From assembly GCF_000001735.4 (NCBI RefSeq), contig NC_003070.9, positions 13,944,001 to 14,008,000 of the forward strand: a stretch of 64,000 nucleotides of DNA, in the 5' to 3' direction. The translations under genes and the position numbers were made by a program. This document shows positions 57,470-64,000 of this stretch, piece by piece (positions within the stretch are counted from its first letter, which is position 1; each line of letters begins with the position of its first letter). The DNA is from Arabidopsis thaliana. Its lineage: Eukaryota; Streptophyta; Magnoliopsida; Brassicales; Brassicaceae. The notes under the pieces are model-generated. The model saw nothing but the letters and a program-made list of their open reading frames with translations. It was not told the DNA's origin and made no database searches.

Positions 57470-58684
57470 ATAAATCCGTCAGTTAACAAAAATTTAACGG
57501 TATATACCTAAAACAATTCAGTCAACAAAATTTAACCATTTTATTATAAAGTCAAACTAAACTTTGAGACTTAAATAACATTTCAAAAGTTAATGATTTC
57601 TTCATTTCAAATTTGAAAGTTCTCAATTTTCTCAACATTTTTCCCTTTTTATTTTATATATAATAAGCTTGTATTTAACTAAGTCGTTTTTCCTGTTATG
57701 GTCAGTCAAAATCTTTTCTAGAAAATGGCTGAGACTATCTGTATACATGAGGTCTGACAACTCTGAATCTTAGATTTTGGAAGAAAAAAAAAAACGTAAA
57801 AGTTTGAGAAAATTACGCAATTACATATGAAAATCTGTAAATTGTAAAGTACAAATCTATCCACACTCAACAGTGATGTTCGTTGTTAAGGTACTCTTCA
57901 CGAAATGATAAATCCAACAAACCATGAAATTGTTAGTTTTATGACTTTTAATAAGCGTTGAATTTATAAGCTTGAGAAACACTAAATTGAACTAAAGATA
58001 AAGCTACCATCTCAGTTGTAATTTTTTATAGTAAATTTCAAAATATGTCATTTGTTATATAGAAAATAATTTATAGATCACCATTAAACATGATATTTAT
58101 TATTATAAAATGTCACTAAGTGGCTATGAGAAATAATTATTTTGGAGAGATCCGAATAATGCAACAGTGATTATAAAATGAAAAAGTAGACTGAAGTGTA
58201 TAGGAAGAAGGGGACAAAGACAGTAGACATTAGTACATAATTCATTAACTTTTTACCATCAAATTTGTACCTTTCTTGGGAAAAGATAGAATAGAACTAC
58301 ATGTCTTGGAGCCATTATGGTTAGGCCTTCTTTCTACAATTAAAATTAACTAAATCTTAATGATACTATAACCATTTAATATGTTTTTTGCAGGCTCAAT
58401 AAATGTAGGCATCAAAATGAATAAATGATGGGTTTCTATTCACGCGAGTGGTTAAGTGAGACTCAAAAGAACCAATTACAACTAGGGCACAACTAGCCTT
58501 CATTATTTATTTTTTTGAACATTCGTACTTCATGCTCATGCTCCTTTTTAGTAATGACTGGTCTCATTATAAGAAAAAAAAATCTTACATGTAGCGTGGT
58601 CTTTTTTTTTGGTCATCTCATGTTACATAAGGTTGTTTAAGAAAAAAATTCATGTCGTCTAGTTAAATATATGCTTTAAATAGA
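57470..58684. other. Intergenic AT-rich DNA
   Basis: No gene or repeat boundary recognised. Confidence 0.6.
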
Positions 58685-58738
58685 GACGTGCGGATCAACT
58701 TCGTATCAAGTACGGTGCGGTTCTAATAGTAACAGAAA

Positions 58739-58778
<40 letters not shown>

Positions 58779-58895
58779 TTGTTATTATTGGAACCGCACC
58801 GTATTTGCACCATATTTGATCCGCAGTTGGGGATCGAACCCAACTTCCTTCACATTATATGGGCAACTCCACCAAATTAGCTAATAGATATTTTA
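58685..58895 (-). mobile_element. tRNA-derived SINE (minus orientation) with hairpin tail
   Basis: On the minus strand an A box (TTAGCTAATTTGGTGGAGT, about 58884-58866) is followed 30-odd bases later by a perfect B box (GGGTTCGATCCCC, about 58842-58829), as in pol III promoters of plant tRNA-derived SINEs. The downstream part (58825-58690) is an imperfect inverted repeat: GCGGATCAA...TACGGTGCGGTTC on one side and its complement on the other, around an (AT)n core at 58748-58775. Confidence 0.7.
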
Positions 58896-60157
58896 AACAA
58901 CTAGATGATAAAGTAAAAATTATAGGATGTGTATGGGGCACATGCCATACTTTCTTCCAACGTAAATCCGTCACCGCATAGCGGTGAAGTTACCATTTAA
59001 AACCATAGTAAAAATAAAACTTACTAGTAGTGTATTCCTCTAAATTACTGTTATTATTGACTGCATACTTCAAAATCCGATTTCAAATCGGCATAATATA
59101 TTTTATGGATAAAAAACCACAAAAAATGTTTTTATTTGTTGAATTTTCAAAATTAGAATTTATTATTTTGATCTTAGGACTAGTTGGCTCGTAGATTTTT
59201 TCTACGATACTGATTTTTGTTGTGTTTTTCGGATCTAACTGTATGAAAATAATAATAGTATGTCTTAATATATATCTATGTCCACATGCTAACACCAAAT
59301 TTTAATAACTTCGTTGGTCAGATTTATAATTTAAAATCTTTTATAATGAAAAAAACTGTAGAAGTGTATTGGTGTGATTAATAACAGTGTCAATGTGAAC
59401 TGGCTGATGTAATGTTAAATTAGCGGTCCATTTAAGCATTGTCCCATTTCCTCGTGCAAAGTTTGAAGCTGATGCTTACATTTGGTGGTACACTTTTGTC
59501 AGCAATGGTTACATGGTAAATTGTACACTGCGTACTTATATGTTATAATAATAAATACAAAACTAATATAATTACTATTCTTTTTAATCAACTATAATAT
59601 CTAAATGAAATAGATCGGTTATAATATACTAAACCTTTTAACACAGCATATAAGAAATTTGTTAATGCAACTTTGAGTAGAATGATATTTGAGTAAGAAT
59701 ATGTGTTTGACGTGAATATTTTCTTATAACTTTCAAAAATGGCAATATTCTCAATTATTTCATTTCCTACCTACAAGCCAATAGGAAATCTCAATTATTA
59801 AAAAAGCAGATATTCCTGAAGAGATAATATTTTATATAAAAAAAAATAGAGAAGCCATATAATTTACCAGATTGGGAAGAAGCCAATATTCTGGAAAGAA
59901 ATCTGAAAGTGATTGTGAGTGTGAAACCCAAAAATAATGACATGTCTGCTCTAATGATAAAGCCACTTTGACCAAAGCCTCTCTATATCTCCTTATTTTA
60001 AGTAACCATCAAAGTTTTCTAACTCTCCAACTACCACAAACCCAAACTCTCCTATTTCTCTTTCTCTCCCTCACACAAATAAGAAACTAAGTCCTTTTGT
60101 GAAATCAAGAAGTTTCATCTCTCTTGTGTCTTAAGAGTAATCAAGAAGAAGATCAAG
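58896..60157. promoter_or_regulatory. Upstream region and probable leader of the gene at 60158
   Basis: No coding sequence. The last 150 bases are pyrimidine-rich (CTCTCCTATTTCTCTTTCTCTCCCTC, about 60048-60072), typical of a plant 5' UTR. A weak TATA-like CTCTATATCTCC lies near 59979-59990. Confidence 0.45.
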
Positions 60158-60706
60158 ATGATGGAGACGAGACAAAACAGTGTTCAGTTCCAAAGACCAA
60201 CTTTCTTACCAATGTTATGTTCAAGACCTTCCATCAAGAACGTGACCCTCCCGGCTAAATCACATCAAGATGACTCATACCAACAAGCCGATCCTTTATC
60301 TCCCAAAATCAGCTGCATTGGTCAAGTCAAACGTAGCAACAAGATCACCGGCTTCCCCACCACCACCACCACCTCCACCTCCATCACCCCCGTCGCTCAG
60401 CACCGTTACTTCAAGCTTAAACGTCTTTTCTCCGGCAAGAATCTCTCTTTCTCCGCTCCCACTACCACCACTACCAGGACTAGTCGTGGAAGAATAAGAA
60501 AGGAGGAGTTTGGTAACAAAAAGATTGATGTTATCGACGTTGCTGAATTGGACCCACCTTTGCCGGTGGTTAAAAAGACACACGACGGTGGCGCCGGAGA
60601 TAAAGCGGCGGAGAATCTTTGGAAGAGGAGATCTGGTGGTTGTCAACTACGGAGTTTGCAGATTCAAACCAATGGAGTTCATCAGCTGAAAGTTACAACT
60701 GTTTGA
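60158..60706 (+). CDS. Small basic plant protein of unknown function
   Basis: This is an uninterrupted 182-residue frame from the ATG at 60158 (a second ATG follows directly; context AAGATGATGG) to TGA at 60704-60706. It has the look of a real gene: no stops, strong codon structure, a pyrimidine-rich leader and an AT-rich 3' flank. The sequence opens METRQNSVQFQRPTFLPMLC, then has the motif LSPKISCIGQVKRSNKITGF (about residues 48-67), a threonine-rich linker, YFKLKRLFSGKNLSF and a basic C-terminal half (ENLWKRRSGGCQLRSLQIQ). The SPKISCIGQVKR pattern occurs in a family of uncharacterised Brassicaceae proteins. It has no signal peptide or membrane segment and is rich in K/R. I cannot assign a function. 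It is the only convincing host gene here. Confidence 0.85.
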   Translation: MMETRQNSVQFQRPTFLPMLCSRPSIKNVTLPAKSHQDDSYQQADPLSPKISCIGQVKRSNKITGFPTTTTTSTSITPVAQHRYFKLKRLFSGKNLSFSAPTTTTTRTSRGRIRKEEFGNKKIDVIDVAELDPPLPVVKKTHDGGAGDKAAENLWKRRSGGCQLRSLQIQTNGVHQLKVTTV

Positions 60707-62146
60707 GTTTGGATCAATCAAAGCAAAAAAAGCTTTAATTAGCAAAAAAAGGCTTCTTATTTGTTGTTATAAATTTAGTTATTAATATAGTTTGTACAAA
60801 TAGAAAATTCATACTTTATGCTCTTCTCTCTTCTTCTTCTCTCTTCTTCTTCGTTAAATCATAATTTTTGGTTGTCTTTCAATATTACCAATCATATATT
60901 TTAGAGATATTTATCTAGAATGCCTAAAAAACTTAAAAACTTACAAGATTAGGTACTTTCATGATGACTTACAAATTCAGGTACTTTTTCTTATATGAAA
61001 TGACGCTTGTACCCTTGCTTCATCAACTCATTCATTCGACATTGAAACATCTTATCATATGGTCAATACAAATTTCATGTTTGCTCTGTTATTGTTGGCA
61101 CCTCCCTGTCGTCAGATTCAGTTTCTCCTTCCTCTCTTCAAACTCAATTCATGGTTAATACACCAACTTTCAAAATTGCAGAAAAAAAGAAGAAGAGATT
61201 TTAAGCTTCTCAATTGGAAACTGATAAGCCATTAGAAAGTTAGCGAAAAGGATTTCAAGCATTTGTTTTGGGTTTGGGTTTGTGTAAATTAGCATATATT
61301 ATATCATTTTTTCGATTAGATAGACAAGTTTGGTTTATCTACTTCACAATTTGACAGAAAAAAAGAGAGGAAGAAGATGAATACTCTCAATTCGTTTGAT
61401 TTTCTCCTTGGGTTCCCTATGTGCACTATCCTTTAGGGTTTAGTTTTTGTGAACGTAGTCGAAACAAAAGAATCCGGTGGCGAATATAACAGAAACAAAT
61501 CTGAAAAATTTGGCGGAGGAAACGTGGTGGTGGTCGGAAAAAGAGAACAAAGAAGAAGATACAGTTGATAGGGGTAAAATAGTCTTTCTCGCTAGCCTAA
61601 AGTACTCTTTTTCAAAGCCCAACCCAAAAGATCTCAAAATCAAAGATTTTAATAAAAAATGACCTGTTTTGACAATAAGCCCTATATTTTATCGTCCTTT
61701 TTCATATATGATTTGTTCAAGACGTTATTGCATGATTTTCACCAAATTTGATGTTTGTTTTTTGTTAAAGGTAGATTTAATCATCATATTTGTGTCAAAG
61801 GAAAATGAAGAATGAAAAAAAATAAAAAATGGATTTGAGACAGTCTGAATTGATTATATCACACTTTGTAATCCGTAGTTAATAAAAGCAATCAAGAATT
61901 ACTTCGTAATGTTCAGAATTCTGCATTATTGCACAGCTCAACCTAAACCGACCCGACACATGCATTTTTTTATAAAATTTTTAGTAAGACATTCTAAATC
62001 CAATTAAAGAAAATCACATTTACTGTAGCTACCTATGGTTTGGCTGAACTAAACGTGAACAGCTGTGGTATAAGTGCATGAGTATGTCAAAACGGACTAT
62101 TACGGTTTTAAATGTTATCCAGCAATTTATCCAGCTAGGATAGTAA
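60707..62146. other. 3' flank and intergenic DNA
   Basis: The first 100 bases include AT-rich polyadenylation-like sequence after the gene. A (CTTCTTCT)-type run lies at about 60820-60852. Further on are short ORFs (60961, 61477) with no recognisable domain. Phrases near 60930-60990 and 61560-61680 (AATTCAGGTACTTT, GGTAAAATAGTCTTT...GACAATAAGCCCTATA) have the flavour of a degraded non-autonomous transposon, but I could not define its ends. Confidence 0.4.
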
Positions 62147-62880
62147 CTAAAAATGGGTATATTTATCTTTTCGACAATAAAAAGGCGACTTTTTCGGCAT
62201 TAAGTCACCAAACCCTAATTTGTCGCCGTCGGCTGGCCTCACAATGACAAACGAAAAAGCCACAATGGCTAAGAAGAAGAAAAAGCTCCTTTCCTTTGCT
62301 CTTCCTCCTTGTCCGTCTAAGTTCCTCTGCTGCTCCACCATGTTCTAGCCCTTGTTCGGTCGTCGTTCCTTCCGTGGTCAGTCTTGCTCGTTCAGTCCAT
62401 TTCTTTGCTTCAGTTGAGATGGTGGAAATAATTTCCTCTTCTCCTGGACACTTAGTCGATTCAGATAGCAGCAGATAAGAGAAAAATTCACTCATTTCCA
62501 CCGTTTTGGTTGAGGCTAAGGGTTCCTTCCCATAGTCCCCAAGATAGGAGTCTTGTCCTCGTTACATTCCTCCTCAAGGATTTCGATCCCCTCTTCTATC
62601 GAAATATTGCTTTTGGTAGATAGCTCCCCAGGGTTGAAGCTAACCTTAAGCAGATTTCCTCAAAGAGTTTATCAATTGACCCCATTAATATTGCTCTGAA
62701 ACAGTTAACTGTAGAGTTTTCTCAGGATGTTTGATCGAAAAGATAAGTGAACTTATATGATATAGGTGGCCAAATCAATTCTTTCAAATCTATCTACATG
62801 CATTATTATATTCCTAAAACCGGAATGTTACACATACAAATCTCCAAATCTCCATGCTTGTAAATTAGCGGTTGTAGCTA
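62147..62880. other. Unresolved segment with a possible exon
   Basis: A telobox-like AAACCCTAA at 62209-62217 precedes two plus-strand ATGs (62244 and 62265) that open MAKKKKKLLSFALPPCPS..., a frame that soon stops. An overlapping 98-residue minus-strand ORF (62501-62205) is also open. Neither has a recognised domain. A pseudogene fragment of a host gene with a telobox leader is possible. Confidence 0.25.
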
Positions 62881-63740
62881 GTGGTGATTCCACGACGCCT
62901 TTCTTTTTTTATTCTTTCTAAAAAATCTTGGTTTGATAATTATATCAATGCTTCTCAATGGAGAAAATTACAACGAATAGGCATACACGATGCTTAATAC
63001 CCTTCGAGCCAATAAGAAGATGGATTTAGTTGATGGTACTTTGTCCAAACTGGTAGTTAATAGCTCTAATATAGAATCATGGATTTCAGTAAATTGGTTG
63101 TTGGTTAGTTGGGAACTTCTATTACACCTTGCACAAGCCCATTCGAAGGTGAAACATAAAGAACAAAGAATCCTCTATGCAAAGTCATGCGAGTACGTAG
63201 CATGAAGACTTAGTTTATTTTGTTACTTGTTATTGATCTAATGTCAACACATCGTGATTTGAGTGGTGATTCCACTGGTTTTGTTATCCGACCAAAATAT
63301 ATGTTTTAACAAGGAACAAGTAAAACAGAGATCAGATTCTCTGTTCTCAATGTGGCAAATTTGGTCACAAGAATGTGTATTGCTCGCATTTACATGGCTA
63401 TCCTGAATGGTGGACTAAATAGAATGATCGGTCTGTTCGAATATGGTTTCAAAGCTTGCATGGAGACCGAGGTCCATCTACCATAGGTCTTGGATTAGCT
63501 TAGGCTTACGTAGCACACACAAAATCTTCTAATGCCTCTATTTCTCGAGTTCTCACCTAAGCAATAAAAGGTGATTCACATGATGGTTGCTGAAAAGATA
63601 TGTGGAGGTAGTAATCAAAAGAAGGTTTTTGGTAAGATATATGGAGATGTTATAACTTATATAGGGCTTCCCATCATATGACTGGAAACTCCTCGCTATT
63701 CACTATGTTATGGACACTTCAATTTGCTTAATTAATTGTT
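62881..63740 (+). pseudogene. Ty1/copia gag and protease-start relic
   Basis: Plus-strand phrases match copia gag: SMLLNGENYNE-like residues at about 62945, then MLNTLRANKKMDLVDGTLSK and NIESWISVNWLLVSW (62990-63115). A CCHC knuckle follows with the diagnostic suffix, SLFSQCGKFGHKNVYCSHLH and GYPEWW (about 63335-63415). Then come ASHHMTGNSSLF (about 63665-63705), the start of a DSGASxHMTG-type protease. Frames change several times with stops, so this is old. Integrase and RT would lie further right but are not seen before the window ends. It is unrelated by orientation to the copia element at 47368-54145. Confidence 0.75.
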
Positions 63741-64000
63741 GACGAGAACAAAACGTCTTCTACTTACATGGGTGTGTTATCTGATATGCGATTAATTTTG
63801 TCTCAAGGTTTTACTTTAGAGACCACACGTTAACTGGAAATGCACATGAATTAGTAGTAATATTTAAAGATTGATCCGACAGAGAGTGATAGCTAGAGAT
63901 ATTGAATTCATAGAAGAAGATATGGATAAGACAAAACTAATCTTAGGAGTTTTGATTTTGTGTTTCCCAATGACTAATGCAATGAAATAAGAAAGCAAAT

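Noticed and set aside
60270-60646. Proline-rich plus-frame ORF and glycine-rich minus-strand ORF
   Set aside because: Shadows of the threonine-rich linker of the gene at 60158-60706.

Overview
This is plant nuclear DNA, almost certainly from a Brassicaceae genome (Arabidopsis-like). It is AT-rich, has GT-AG introns, and carries Athila, Tat and Copia retrotransposons, LINEs with DUF4283-type ORF1, FAR1-type MULE genes, a CACTA element and Helitrons encoding RPA-like proteins. It reads as pericentromeric-type heterochromatin: nearly everything recognisable is a decayed transposable element, many nested inside others. I see one convincing intact host gene (60158-60706). A 100-N assembly gap lies at 49096-49195.

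Layout. 1-3030: 5' part of a minus-strand Athila element (protease start, gag, PBS, LTR). 3031-6729: a minus-strand Ty3/gypsy deletion derivative with a complete 3' LTR, inserted in the Athila LTR. 6730-17265: a minus-strand Tat-type Ty3/gypsy element (gag, protease, RT, integrase remnant) with a plus-strand, intron-containing extra ORF (6924-9655). This element is split by a plus-strand Ty1/copia element (11643-15437) that has lost its own 5' half. 17810-19889: a minus-strand FAR1/FRS-type MULE transposase pseudogene. 20000-23600: non-coding, with two different repeat-rich DNA-transposon-like blocks, the second built of AACTCAGCC-type motifs in both orientations. 23736-35080: a minus-strand LINE (ORF2, then ORF1) split by a CACTA element (from 27462), which is itself split by a 2030-bp solo LTR with a perfect 5-bp duplication (27997-30026). 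36722-44509: Helitron-derived DNA with two 3'-type termini in opposite orientation, an RPA1-like gene and the N-terminal stub of a Rep-helicase gene. 47368-54150: a minus-strand Ty1/copia element with both LTRs, split by an Athila-like solo LTR (50958-52545). 54150-60000: intergenic DNA with a short retroposon flanked by a 13-bp duplication, a MITE-like sequence and a tRNA-derived SINE. 60158-60706: a small basic plant protein gene. 62880-63740: a plus-strand copia gag/protease relic running toward the window end.

The main biological content is nesting history: Athila was hit by gypsy; Tat was hit by copia and then lost a segment spanning both; the LINE was hit by CACTA, which was hit by an LTR element later reduced to a solo LTR; and a copia element was hit by an Athila-like solo LTR. 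No element here appears autonomous. I did not find a clearly new biological system. The least explained structures are the AACTCAGCC array, the antisense intron-bearing ORF, and the tRNA-like module inside an LTR-like insertion.
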